Assembly (NCBI GenBank): GCA_046597185.1
Contig: JBKJLF010000141.1
Coordinates: 1-22,616, forward strand
Direction: 5' to 3'
Length of the DNA stretch: 22,616 nucleotides
From: CAMBDR01 sp046597185
GTDB lineage: Bacteria > Pseudomonadota > Gammaproteobacteria > Burkholderiales > Burkholderiaceae_D
Every line of letters begins with the position of its first letter. Position 1 is the stretch's first letter. The translations under genes were made by a program, and so were the position numbers. Positions 7,514-15,057 of the stretch are shown here, piece after piece. The notes below the pieces were generated by a model. It ran no database searches. It had not been told where the DNA came from and worked only from the letters and a program-made list of their open reading frames with translations.

Positions 7514-7528
7514 GCACCAAATTCGTGC
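7514..7528. promoter_or_regulatory. NtrC-like enhancer site 1
   Basis: GCACCAAATTCGTGC fits the dyad GCAC-N7-GTGC of NtrC sites. Its centre is about 94 bases upstream of the start predicted from the sigma-54 promoter and exactly 30 bases (about three helical turns) from site 2, so paired dimers would sit on one DNA face. Confidence 0.65.
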
Positions 7529-7542
7529 ATATTTCACAATAC

Positions 7543-7559
7543 TGCACCAAATTAGTGCA
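7543..7559. promoter_or_regulatory. NtrC-like enhancer site 2
   Basis: TGCACCAAATTAGTGCA is the best of the three dyads, with TGCAC/GTGCA arms of 5 bp and a 7-base centre. Its centre is about 64 bases upstream of the predicted start. Confidence 0.7.
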
Positions 7560-7588
7560 AATATCGCCTCTTTTTCAAAAAAGCTCGA

Positions 7589-7604
7589 TGGCACGCCTCT
7601 TGCG
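7589..7604 (+). promoter_or_regulatory. Sigma-54 (RpoN) -24/-12 promoter of the urea operon
   Basis: TGGCACGCCTCTTGCG matches the sigma-54 consensus TGGCACG-N4-TTGC. The invariant GG (7590-7591) and GC (7602-7603) are exactly 10 bases apart. Transcription should start near 7614-7615, giving a leader of about 75 bases before urtA. With the NtrC-like sites this implies expression when nitrogen is limiting. Confidence 0.8.
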
Positions 7605-7618
7605 TACCGTATTGCACC

Positions 7619-7633
7619 GCACCAATTCTGTGC
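7619..7633. promoter_or_regulatory. NtrC-like site 3, just downstream of the predicted start
   Basis: GCACCAATTCTGTGC keeps GCAC-N7-GTGC. It covers about +5 to +19 of the predicted transcript, where a bound regulator could limit promoter escape rather than activate. It could also be fortuitous, as single GCAC/GTGC pairs are not rare. Confidence 0.45.
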
Positions 7634-7689
7634 CTATTCTTTCATTGAGCCATTTTTTCGACCTTTTTTCTACCAGCCCGGGAGCAAAC

Positions 7690-8949
7690 ATGTTACGTCG
7701 TACCCTTTTGAAAGCCTCCACAGTCAGCGCGCTGACTCTCTCCATTGCAGCCATCGGTGCCATCCAACCCGCCTTCGCCGCAGATACCATTAAAGTGGGC
7801 ATTTTGCATTCTCTGTCCGGCACCATGGCCATTTCCGAAACCTCGCTCAAAGACGTGGCCCTGATGACGATTGATGAAATCAACGCCAAAGGCGGCGTCA
7901 TGGGTAAAAAGCTCGAAGCCGTGATCGTCGATCCCGCTTCCAACTGGCCACTATTCGCCGAAAAAGCACGCCAACTGATCGCCAAAGATAAGGTTTCCGT
8001 GGTCTTTGGCTGCTGGACTTCGGTATCGCGCAAATCAGTCTTGCCCGTGTTTAAAGAACTCAACAGCCTGCTGTTTTACCCGGTGCAGTACGAGGGTGAA
8101 GAGTTGGAAAAAAATGTGTTCTATACCGGTGCCGCACCAAATCAACAAGCCATTCCCGCTACCGAATATTTGATGAGTAAAGACGGCGGTGCGGCCAAGC
8201 GCTTTGTGTTGCTGGGCACCGATTACGTCTACCCACGCACCACCAACAAAATCTTGCGCTCGTTTTTGCATAGCAAGGGCGTGAAAGACGCTGATATCGA
8301 TGAAGTCTACACACCATTCGGCCATTCGGATTATCAAACCATCGTCGCCAATATCAAAAAGTTTGCCGCAGGTGGCAAAACCGCCGTCATTTCCACCATT
8401 AATGGCGATTCCAACGTACCATTTTATAAGGAACTCGGCAACGCCGGCCTGAAAGCCACCGACGTGCCGGTGGTCGCTTTTTCGGTGGGTGAAGAAGAAT
8501 TGCGCGGGGTTGATACCAAACCACTGCTCGGCCATTTGGCGGCGTGGAATTATTTTCAATCGGTAAAAGACCCGGTCAATACCGAGTTCATCAAGGCCTG
8601 GAAAGCCTATGCCGTCGCCAAAAAACTGCCTAATGCCAATACCGTGGTCACCAACGACCCGATGGAAGCGACTTATGTCGGCATCCATATGTGGAAGCAA
8701 GCGGTAGAAAAAGCCAAATCGCTGGACACCGATAAAGTCATCGCCGCCATGGGTGGCCAAACCTTTAAAGCACCGTCCGGCTTTACCCTGACCATGGACG
8801 CCACCAACCACCACTTGCATAAGCCGGTGATGATAGGCGAAATCAAGGGTGATGGCCAATTTAATGTGGTCTGGAAAACCAAAGGCCCGATCCGCGCACA
8901 ACCATGGAGCCCGTTTATTGCCGGTAATGAAGCCAAGCAAAAACTGTAA
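7690..8949 (+). CDS. urtA: Urea ABC transporter, periplasmic urea-binding protein UrtA
   Basis: 419 residues. The ATG at 7690 follows GGGAG and begins a signal peptide: basic MLRRTLLK, a hydrophobic stretch to about residue 27, and AFA before the likely cleavage after A30. The RRTLLK start leaves Tat export possible. The mature part opens DTIKVGILHSLSGTMAISET, the hallmark of amide/urea-type substrate-binding proteins, and continues with VVFGCWTSVSRKSVLPVF, LLFYPVQYEGEE and TNDPMEATYVGIHMWKQAVE, all typical of UrtA. It captures urea in the periplasm and delivers it to UrtB/UrtC. It is the first gene of the operon, directly behind the sigma-54 promoter, and is separated from urtB by 6 bases. 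Confidence 0.95.
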   Translation: MLRRTLLKASTVSALTLSIAAIGAIQPAFAADTIKVGILHSLSGTMAISETSLKDVALMTIDEINAKGGVMGKKLEAVIVDPASNWPLFAEKARQLIAKDKVSVVFGCWTSVSRKSVLPVFKELNSLLFYPVQYEGEELEKNVFYTGAAPNQQAIPATEYLMSKDGGAAKRFVLLGTDYVYPRTTNKILRSFLHSKGVKDADIDEVYTPFGHSDYQTIVANIKKFAAGGKTAVISTINGDSNVPFYKELGNAGLKATDVPVVAFSVGEEELRGVDTKPLLGHLAAWNYFQSVKDPVNTEFIKAWKAYAVAKKLPNANTVVTNDPMEATYVGIHMWKQAVEKAKSLDTDKVIAAMGGQTFKAPSGFTLTMDATNHHLHKPVMIGEIKGDGQFNVVWKTKGPIRAQPWSPFIAGNEAKQKL

Positions 8950-8955
8950 GCCAGC

Positions 8956-10626
8956 ATGAAAACCCCGTCTCGCCATCTGTTGCGCCATCTTTTCTGGTAT
9001 GCCTTGCCCCTGCTGCTGCTGTTGTTAAGCAGCACGGGCATGGCCCACATCGCCCCGGCTTTGCTGGCCCCTTTGGCCGGGGACGACCCGGAAGCCAGAA
9101 TCAGCGCGGTCGGGCAAATTGCCGCCTTGGGCACGCCTGAGGCCCAACGCGTCTTGCAAGCGCTGAAAAACGATGCGGTACTGGCCGATGCAACGGGCCG
9201 GGTGTTGCTGGATATGAGCAAATCCGGCTCATCCAGCTCACCCAGCTCACCCAGCTCACCCAACACTGCGTTTGACCCTGCCAGCGGGCAAACCCTGGCG
9301 CTGCCTGCCGGATTTGAAGCCATTAGCATCAACAACCGCTTGCGCGGCGCGGTGGAAACCGGTTTGTCGGGCTTGAAATTGTTTTCCGCCAGCCTGAAAG
9401 AGCGGCAAACGGCAGCGGCGGCCTTGCAAAACAATATCGATGCCAGCCATCTGCCGCTGTTGCAACGCGCCAAGTTACAAGAACCGGATCAACAAATCAA
9501 AACCGTATTGCAACACTTGATTGCCACGGTCAATTTGCAATCACCCGACCCCAAATTACGGCGCGCCGCCGTGCTGGATTTGGCCACTAGCAGCAATGCC
9601 AATCTGCGCCCGCAACTGCAACACATGCTGGAAAAAAACCCGGACCGCAGCCAGGTCGAACCGGATAGCGAAGTGCGCCTTGCCGTGGTACACACGCTCA
9701 GCGAAATCAATGGCCGCTTGCAACGCAGTGAATTTGTCGGCAATCTGTTTTACGGCGTTTCACTAGGTAGCGTGTTATTGCTGGCCGCACTCGGGCTGGC
9801 CATTACCTTTGGCCTGATGGGCATCATCAATATGGCGCATGGCGAAATGCTGATGATCGGAGCCTACACCACCTGGGGCTGCCAAATGCTGTTCCGCAAC
9901 TACTTCCCTGCAGCAATAGATGGCTATTTGCTGCTGGCCTTACCCGCCGCCTTTGGCGTGACCGCTGCTGTGGGCATGCTGATGGAGCGCACTGTCATTC
10001 GTTGGCTCTACGGTAGGCCGCTGGAAACCCTGCTCGCCACCTGGGGCATTAGTTTGATGTTGATGCAAACCGTGCGCACCCTGTTTGGCGCGCAAAATGT
10101 GGAAGTGGCCAATCCAAGCTGGATGTCGGGCGGCATTACCGTGCTCGGCTCGCTGGTGCTACCGTATAACCGCATCGTAATTATCGGCTTTGCGTTTTTG
10201 GTGGTGCTGCTGGTGTGGTTACTGCTCACGCGCACCCGGCTGGGCCTGTTTGTGCGCGCCGTCACGCAAAACCGCCGCATGGCCGATTGCGTGGGCGTGG
10301 CCACTGGCAAAATCGATATGCTGACCTTTGGCCTGGGTTCCGGCATTGCCGGTTTGGGCGGGGTGGCCTTGTCGCAACTGGGTAATGTCGGGCCGGATTT
10401 GGGGCAAAGCTATATCGTCGATTCCTTCATGGTGGTGGTGCTGGGCGGGGTTGGCCAATTGGCGGGCACCGTTATCGCCGCGCTCGGACTGGGTGAGTTG
10501 AATAAATTCCTCGAACCCGCTGCTGGTGCGGTGCTGGCCAAAATTTTGATTTTGATGTTCATTATTATCTTCATCCAGCGGCGGCCACAAGGCTTGTTTG
10601 CCATGAAGGGACGGAGTGTCGAATGA
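8956..10626 (+). CDS. urtB: Urea ABC transporter permease UrtB
   Basis: 556 residues from ATG 8956. A hydrophobic leader (LFWYALPLLLLLLSSTGMAH) is followed by an Ala/Leu-rich extracytoplasmic HEAT-like domain of about 230 residues (DPEARISAVGQIAALGTPEA, then AAVLDLATSSN), as in the long form of UrtB. The LivH-like membrane part begins near residue 260 (GNLFYGVSLGSVLLLAALGL), has MGIINMAHGEMLMIGAYTTW and ends QRRPQGLFAMKGRSVE. It forms the channel with UrtC. A Ser/Pro linker near residues 90-105 is encoded by a 9-base tandem repeat. The stop codon overlaps the urtC start (ATGA at 10623), showing translational coupling. Confidence 0.95.
   Translation: MKTPSRHLLRHLFWYALPLLLLLLSSTGMAHIAPALLAPLAGDDPEARISAVGQIAALGTPEAQRVLQALKNDAVLADATGRVLLDMSKSGSSSSPSSPSSPNTAFDPASGQTLALPAGFEAISINNRLRGAVETGLSGLKLFSASLKERQTAAAALQNNIDASHLPLLQRAKLQEPDQQIKTVLQHLIATVNLQSPDPKLRRAAVLDLATSSNANLRPQLQHMLEKNPDRSQVEPDSEVRLAVVHTLSEINGRLQRSEFVGNLFYGVSLGSVLLLAALGLAITFGLMGIINMAHGEMLMIGAYTTWGCQMLFRNYFPAAIDGYLLLALPAAFGVTAAVGMLMERTVIRWLYGRPLETLLATWGISLMLMQTVRTLFGAQNVEVANPSWMSGGITVLGSLVLPYNRIVIIGFAFLVVLLVWLLLTRTRLGLFVRAVTQNRRMADCVGVATGKIDMLTFGLGSGIAGLGGVALSQLGNVGPDLGQSYIVDSFMVVVLGGVGQLAGTVIAALGLGELNKFLEPAAGAVLAKILILMFIIIFIQRRPQGLFAMKGRSVE
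9233..9259 (+). repeat. Three tandem 9-base units within urtB
   Basis: CCAGCTCAC occurs three times in tandem, preceded by an imperfect copy (CCGGCTCAT, 9224-9232). In frame it codes for Ser-Ser-Pro repeats in a linker of the extracytoplasmic domain. Units of 9 bases can slip without breaking the frame. Confidence 0.8.
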
Positions 10627-11762
10627 CCAATCCATTTTCCACCACCCTACGCACTACCTTATGGATAATACTGGCCGTGGCCGCGCTGCTGCCCGCGCTC
10701 AACCTGTTTTTACCGGTGGGCCACAGCCTGCACATCTCCAGTTATTTCCTTGCGCTACTGGGCAAATTTATGTGTTACGCGCTGGCCGCGCTGGCGCTGG
10801 ATTTGGTGTGGGGCTACACCGGCATTTTATCGCTCGGCCATGGCGTGTTTTTTGCACTGGGTGCCTATGCCCACGGCATGTATTTGATGCGCGCGCCCTT
10901 AAGCCCTGGTCAATTGCCGGAATTTATGGTGTTTTTGGACTGGAAAGCCCTGCCCTGGTATTGGGCCGGCACTGACAGCCTGATCTATTGCTTAATTTTA
11001 GTGCTGCTGGTGCCCGGTTTGCTGGCCTTTGTGTTTGGCTATTTTGCCTTTCGCTCGCGCATCAAGGGCGTGTATTTTTCGATTATTACGCAAGCCTTAA
11101 CCTACGCGGCCATGCTACTGTTTTTCCGCAATGATACCGGCTTTGGCGGCAATAATGGCTTTACCAGTTTTACCCAAATTGCTGGCTTTTCCATCACCGC
11201 CGCCAGCACCCGCGCCGTGCTGTACTGGATTACCCTGCTGCTGCTGGTGGCGGCGTTGATTATGTGCCGCGCCATTGTGCGCTCCAAGCTGGGGCGTGTG
11301 TTGCAAGGCGTGCGCGATGCCGAATCCCGCCTGATGTTTATTGGCTATAATCCGCTCGGCTTTAAGTTGTTTGTCTGGACTTTATCAGCCGTGTTATGCG
11401 CGATTGCCGGCGCGTTGTATGTGCCGCAGGTGGGCATTATCAACCCTTCCGAAATGTCGCCCGGCAATTCGATTGAAATGGTGATCTGGGTCGCCGTGGG
11501 CGGGCGCGGCACCTTGCTGGGGCCGATCATGGGGGCCTTTGCCGTGAATGGCTTGAAGAGCTGGTTTACGGCATCCTTCCCTGATCTGTGGTTGTTTGTG
11601 CTGGGTTTGCTGTTTATTTTGGTCACGCTGTTCATGCAACATGGTTTAATGGGCTTATTGGCGTCGTTAAAAGAACGCATCCAGGAACATATTCAAGAAC
11701 GTGCACGGGGCAAAGCCTTGCACGTGGACCCGCAGCCTGAAGCACAGGAGCCAAGGCCATGA
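10623..11762 (+). CDS. urtC: Urea ABC transporter permease UrtC
   Basis: 379 residues from ATG 10623, which overlaps the urtB stop. It is a LivM-like polytopic membrane protein with many hydrophobic segments. Family landmarks are DLVWGYTGILSLGHGVFFAL, GAYAHGMYLMR, the loop FRNDTGFGGNNGFT, VRDAESRLMFIGYNP and the region GALYVPQVGIINPSEMSPGN then VIWVAVGGRGTLLGP. The C-terminal tail is charged (KERIQEHIQERARGKA) and cytoplasmic. It pairs with UrtB to form the membrane channel for urea energised by UrtD and UrtE. Length is usual. The stop overlaps the urtD start by 4 bases. Confidence 0.95.
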   Translation: MTNPFSTTLRTTLWIILAVAALLPALNLFLPVGHSLHISSYFLALLGKFMCYALAALALDLVWGYTGILSLGHGVFFALGAYAHGMYLMRAPLSPGQLPEFMVFLDWKALPWYWAGTDSLIYCLILVLLVPGLLAFVFGYFAFRSRIKGVYFSIITQALTYAAMLLFFRNDTGFGGNNGFTSFTQIAGFSITAASTRAVLYWITLLLLVAALIMCRAIVRSKLGRVLQGVRDAESRLMFIGYNPLGFKLFVWTLSAVLCAIAGALYVPQVGIINPSEMSPGNSIEMVIWVAVGGRGTLLGPIMGAFAVNGLKSWFTASFPDLWLFVLGLLFILVTLFMQHGLMGLLASLKERIQEHIQERARGKALHVDPQPEAQEPRP

Positions 11763-12652
11763 GCAAAGTCCTTACTGCCGATACCAAATTTTCCCCACGT
11801 GGCGCGGGCGAGCATGACGCGCAGGACGTTTCGTATAGCCGGATTCGCAGCGAAGGGGTGGATACTACCCACGGCGCGATTTTATATCTGGAAGAAGTGA
11901 GCGTCAGCTTTGACGGCTTCAAAGCCTTGAACAAGCTCAGTCTGGATATTTCGGTAGGCGAATTGCGCTGCATTATCGGCCCCAATGGTGCTGGCAAAAC
12001 CACGATGATGGATGTGATCACCGGCAAAACCAAACCGACTTCCGGCACGGTATTTTTCGGCCAAACCCTGGATTTGTCGCGTATGAGCGAATACCAGATT
12101 GCCGATGCCGGCATAGGCCGCAAATTCCAGCGCCCCACCGTGTTTGAGCAACATACCGTGTTTGAAAATCTGGAACTGGCGGGCCGCCAAAGTAGCCCAA
12201 GCGTTCAACTTGGCCAACACAAAAAAAGCGGCAAAGGGGTGTGGGCCACGCTGTTTGCCCGGCTAGGTTCCGAGCAACGCGGCAAGATCGAAGAAACCTT
12301 GAAATTAATCCGTCTGCAAGGGCAGGAACAACGCGCCGCAGGCTTACTCTCGCACGGGCAAAAGCAATGGCTCGAAATTGGCATGCTGCTGATGCAAGAG
12401 CCACAATTGATTTTACTCGATGAGCCAGTGGCCGGCATGTCCGACGCCGAAACCGCGCGCACCGCCGAATTGCTTAACGAATTGCGCGGCAAACATTCGA
12501 TTATGGTGGTGGAGCACGATATGGGCTTTGTCACCGAGATTGCGCAGCAAGGCATTGTCACGGTATTGCATGAAGGTTCGGTGCTGGCGCAAGGCAGCAT
12601 GCAGCAAGTGCAACAAGACGAACGCGTGATTGAAGTCTACCTTGGACGTTGA
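11759..12652 (+). CDS. urtD: Urea ABC transporter ATPase UrtD
   Basis: 297 residues from ATG 11759, in an ATGA overlap with urtC. LivG-like ABC ATPase: Walker A GPNGAGKT (74-81), signature LSHGQ (197-201, with H replacing the usual G), Walker B LILLDEP with D221-E222, and switch His in VVEHDMGFV. It ends IEVYLGR, typical of UrtD. About 42 residues precede the first ABC strand (LEEVSVSFDGFKAL), longer than in many UrtD proteins and low in recognisable features. It hydrolyses ATP on the cytoplasmic face of UrtBC together with UrtE. The 11-base gap to urtE holds that gene's ribosome-binding site. Confidence 0.95.
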   Translation: MSKVLTADTKFSPRGAGEHDAQDVSYSRIRSEGVDTTHGAILYLEEVSVSFDGFKALNKLSLDISVGELRCIIGPNGAGKTTMMDVITGKTKPTSGTVFFGQTLDLSRMSEYQIADAGIGRKFQRPTVFEQHTVFENLELAGRQSSPSVQLGQHKKSGKGVWATLFARLGSEQRGKIEETLKLIRLQGQEQRAAGLLSHGQKQWLEIGMLLMQEPQLILLDEPVAGMSDAETARTAELLNELRGKHSIMVVEHDMGFVTEIAQQGIVTVLHEGSVLAQGSMQQVQQDERVIEVYLGR

Positions 12653-12663
12653 GAAAGAACACC

Positions 12664-13362
12664 ATGCTGGAAGTGAATACCATCAACCAATATTACGGTT
12701 CCTCGCACACGCTGCGCGGCATCTCCATGACGCTGGCGCAAGGGCAATGTCTGGCCTTGCTGGGCAGAAACGGGGTCGGCAAAACCACCTTGCTGAAATC
12801 CTTGATGGGGGTCTTGCCGGTCAGTAGCGGCAGCGTGCGCTTTAATGGCATCGACATCACACGCATGCAACCGCACCAGCGCGCCGCGCTTGGCATTGCC
12901 TACGTACCGCAGGGGCGCGAGATTTTTGCCCGCCTCACCGTACAAGAAAACTTATTGATGGGTATGGCAACCCTGCCGGCCCGACGCGCTGGCCAAATCA
13001 AGGATGAGGTGTTTGAATTATTCCCGGTACTCAAAGAAATGTTGCAGCGCCGGGGCGGCGATTTATCCGGCGGCCAGCAACAGCAATTGGCCATTGCGCG
13101 CGCCCTGCTGGCGGAACCGAAACTGATTATTCTGGATGAACCGACCGAAGGCATTCAACCATCGATCATTAAAGACATTGAACGCGTGATCCGGCTGTTG
13201 CGCCAGCGCGGCAATATTGGTATTTTGCTGTGCGAACAGTATTTTGATTTTGCTCGCGCGCTGGCCGATACCTTTGTGGTGCTGGCGCGCGGTGAAGTGG
13301 TGGCGGCGGGTGATCAGGCGCAAATGGATGGTGATGACGTTAAACGCTTGATGTCGGTGTAA
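12664..13362 (+). CDS. urtE: Urea ABC transporter ATPase UrtE
   Basis: 232 residues. The ATG at 12664 is preferred over an in-frame TTG at 12649 because GAGAAAG lies upstream and MLEVNTINQYYGSSHTLRGI is the normal family start. LivF-like: Walker A GRNGVGKT (34-41), signature DLSGGQQQQLAIARALL, Walker B LIILDEPTEGIQPS and CEQYFDFARALAD in place of the usual switch-His motif, as is typical of UrtE. It is the second ATPase of the urea importer, working with UrtD. The gap to ureD is 17 bases, so transport and urease genes form one transcription unit. Confidence 0.95.
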   Translation: MLEVNTINQYYGSSHTLRGISMTLAQGQCLALLGRNGVGKTTLLKSLMGVLPVSSGSVRFNGIDITRMQPHQRAALGIAYVPQGREIFARLTVQENLLMGMATLPARRAGQIKDEVFELFPVLKEMLQRRGGDLSGGQQQQLAIARALLAEPKLIILDEPTEGIQPSIIKDIERVIRLLRQRGNIGILLCEQYFDFARALADTFVVLARGEVVAAGDQAQMDGDDVKRLMSV

Positions 13363-13379
13363 AGGCAATGTGAGCCGCG

Positions 13380-14300
13380 ATGCCTGATTCAACCCCAAGC
13401 ACCAGTGCAAGCGCGTTGGCAAGCCCGTTGGCAAGCTCGCCCGGCGCGCGCAACTGGCAAGCGCAACTGCACTTGGGCTTTGCCGACGATGGCGGCACCA
13501 CGCGCCTGATCGAGCGCCGCCACAGCGGCCCCTTGCGCGTGCAAAAGCCGCTCTACCCGGAAGGCGGCAAAATTTGCCACGCCATCATCTTGCACCCGCC
13601 GGGTGGTGTGGTGGGTGGTGACCAATTGGCAATTTCTGCCCATATTGGCAGCAACAGCCATGCGTTGTTAACGACACCGGGGGCCGGAAAGTGGTATAAA
13701 GCAAATGGCCATGTGTCGGCACAACAGGTGACGTTTGATGTAGCCAGCGCAGCCAAGCTGGAATGGTTGCCGCAGGAAAGCATCTTTTTTGATGCCGCCG
13801 TGGTCAATTTGCAGCAAACCATTACCCTGGCGCAGGATGCAAGCTATATCGGCTGGGAGATTTTATGTTTTGGCAGGCGCGCCTCGAATGAGCGTTTTGG
13901 CAGCGGGCAAATTCGCCAGAAGCTGCGCATTCTACGCGCTGGCAAATTGATTTGGTGGGAGCAAGGCGCAATGGTGGCACAGGCAGCAGCACAGGCAGCG
14001 CAGGCAGAGACGATGCACAGCCCACTGGGCCTGGGCGGCAGGACGGTGTGTGCTACCTTGATCGCCGTCGGCAAAGCCCTGCCTGCCGCCAGCCTGACGG
14101 CCTTGCGCGAGCGTGTAGTTGGGTTGGTGGGTGTGGGCGCAGGTGAATTTGGCATTTCGCAAACCAAGGCCGTCCTGGTAGCGCGTTATTTGGGCGACTC
14201 CAGCGAGCTGGCGCGCCAGATTATGGTAGCGGTGTGGCAACATGTGCGTCCGCATGTGATGGGTTGCGCGGCGCAAGTGCCGCGCATCTGGAATACCTGA
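13380..14300 (+). CDS. ureD: Urease accessory protein UreD (UreH)
   Basis: 306 residues from ATG 13380. After a low-complexity Ser/Ala/Pro N-terminus (about 25 residues) come RNWQAQLHLGF, TRLIERRHSGPLRVQKPLYP and ILHPPGGVVGGDQL, the diagnostic UreD core, then GAGKWYKANG and LEWLPQESIFFDAA. It is a scaffold that binds apo-urease and, with UreF and UreG, guides nickel into the active site. The segment AQAAAQAAQAE near residue 200 is a short Ala/Gln run in a likely loop. It sits between the transporter genes and the urease structural genes, as in many betaproteobacteria, and 52 bases with a strong palindrome separate it from ureA. Confidence 0.95.
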   Translation: MPDSTPSTSASALASPLASSPGARNWQAQLHLGFADDGGTTRLIERRHSGPLRVQKPLYPEGGKICHAIILHPPGGVVGGDQLAISAHIGSNSHALLTTPGAGKWYKANGHVSAQQVTFDVASAAKLEWLPQESIFFDAAVVNLQQTITLAQDASYIGWEILCFGRRASNERFGSGQIRQKLRILRAGKLIWWEQGAMVAQAAAQAAQAETMHSPLGLGGRTVCATLIAVGKALPAASLTALRERVVGLVGVGAGEFGISQTKAVLVARYLGDSSELARQIMVAVWQHVRPHVMGCAAQVPRIWNT

Positions 14301-14306
14301 GCCCGC

Positions 14307-14324
14307 GTGGGCACAGGTGCCCAC
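14307..14324. repeat. Perfect 8-bp palindrome between ureD and ureA (REP-like)
   Basis: GTGGGCACAGGTGCCCAC is an 8-bp perfect stem with a 2-base centre, followed by CCTAC. Palindromes of the form GTGGGCA..TGCCCACCCTAC are dispersed in many proteobacterial intergenic regions, so this may be a REP-like element. As RNA it could form a stable hairpin and modulate mRNA processing between ureD and ureA. No T-run follows, so it is not an intrinsic terminator. Confidence 0.6.
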
Positions 14325-14352
14325 CCTACATTATTGGAATTGGAGCAAAAAA

Positions 14353-14655
14353 ATGGATTTAACACCGCGAGAAAAAGATAAATTATTGATTTTTACCGCA
14401 GGCTTGCTGGCGGAACGTCGCCGCGCGCGTGGTTTAAAATTGAATTACCCGGAAAGCATCGCCCTGATCACGTGCGCGATCATGGAAGGGGCGCGCGATG
14501 GTAAAAGCGTGGCCGAGCTGATGACGGAAGGCACCAAAATTTTAAGCCGCGCCGATGTGATGGAAGGCATTGCCGAAATGATCCCCGAAATCCAGGTCGA
14601 AGCCACCTTTCCCGATGGCAGCAAACTGGTGACGGTACATCACCCCATCCCCTAA
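14353..14655 (+). CDS. ureA: Urease gamma subunit UreA
   Basis: 100 residues, the standard length. The ATG at 14353 follows TTGGAG by 7 bases. MDLTPREKDKLLIFTAGLLA, ERRRARGLKLNYPESIALIT, EGARDGKSVAELM and VEATFPDGSKLVTVHHPI are classical gamma-subunit blocks. It is the small structural subunit of urease (urea to ammonia and carbamate, in the cytoplasm), assembled as (alpha-beta-gamma)3. It is separated from ureB by 48 bases, the first 25 or so with no evident feature. Confidence 0.97.
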   Translation: MDLTPREKDKLLIFTAGLLAERRRARGLKLNYPESIALITCAIMEGARDGKSVAELMTEGTKILSRADVMEGIAEMIPEIQVEATFPDGSKLVTVHHPIP

Positions 14656-14703
14656 TCTTTAGCCCTGATCACTCATCCTTCATCTCAAACAAAGGTCAGC
14701 CCC

Positions 14704-15057
14704 ATGATACCCGGTGAAATGTTAATCGAAGCAGGCGAGATTGAACTCAACCAAGGCCGCCGCACGCAAACCATTTTGGTGGCCAACAGCGGCGACCGCC
14801 CGATCCAGGTCGGTTCGCACTTCCATTTTTTTGAAACCAACCCGGCGCTCCAGTTCGAGCGCGACTTGGCTTACGGCATGCGCCTGAACATTGCCGCCGG
14901 CACCGCCGTGCGCTTTGAGCCGGGCCAGCACCGCACGGTAGAATTGGTGGCGTTGGCTGGCGAGCGGAAAGTCTACGGCTTTAATGGCAAGGTGATGGGG
15001 CCGTTAGACTCGATCAATCCGGCAGATGCGAGCACCAGCGCAGCGGAGGCAATATGA
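14704..15057 (+). CDS. ureB: Urease beta subunit UreB
   Basis: 117 residues from ATG 14704, with AAAGG upstream. IPGEMLIEAGEIELNQGRRT, VANSGDRPIQVGSHFHFFET, NPALQFERDLAYGMRLNIAA, GTAVRFEPGQHRTVELV and NGKVMG are the family blocks. The C-terminal tail (PADASTSAAEAI) is a little longer than the shortest homologues and variable in the family. It is the structural beta subunit of cytoplasmic urease. The stop overlaps the ureC ATG by 4 bases, coupling translation of the two subunits. Confidence 0.97.
   Translation: MIPGEMLIEAGEIELNQGRRTQTILVANSGDRPIQVGSHFHFFETNPALQFERDLAYGMRLNIAAGTAVRFEPGQHRTVELVALAGERKVYGFNGKVMGPLDSINPADASTSAAEAI

Noticed and set aside
7615..7689. Riboswitch or attenuator in the urtA leader
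   Set aside because: The leader is only about 75 bases and shows no stable alternative hairpins or known aptamer motif beyond the third NtrC-like dyad.
8035..8988. Long minus-strand open frame (317 codons) under urtA
   Set aside because: It lies wholly antisense to urtA, which has a clear signal peptide and family motifs. The antisense product has no recognisable domain and reflects codon bias of the real gene.
14307..14324. Intrinsic terminator between ureD and ureA
   Set aside because: The stem is strong but is followed by CCTACATTATTGG rather than a T-run, and termination here would separate ureD from ureABC.
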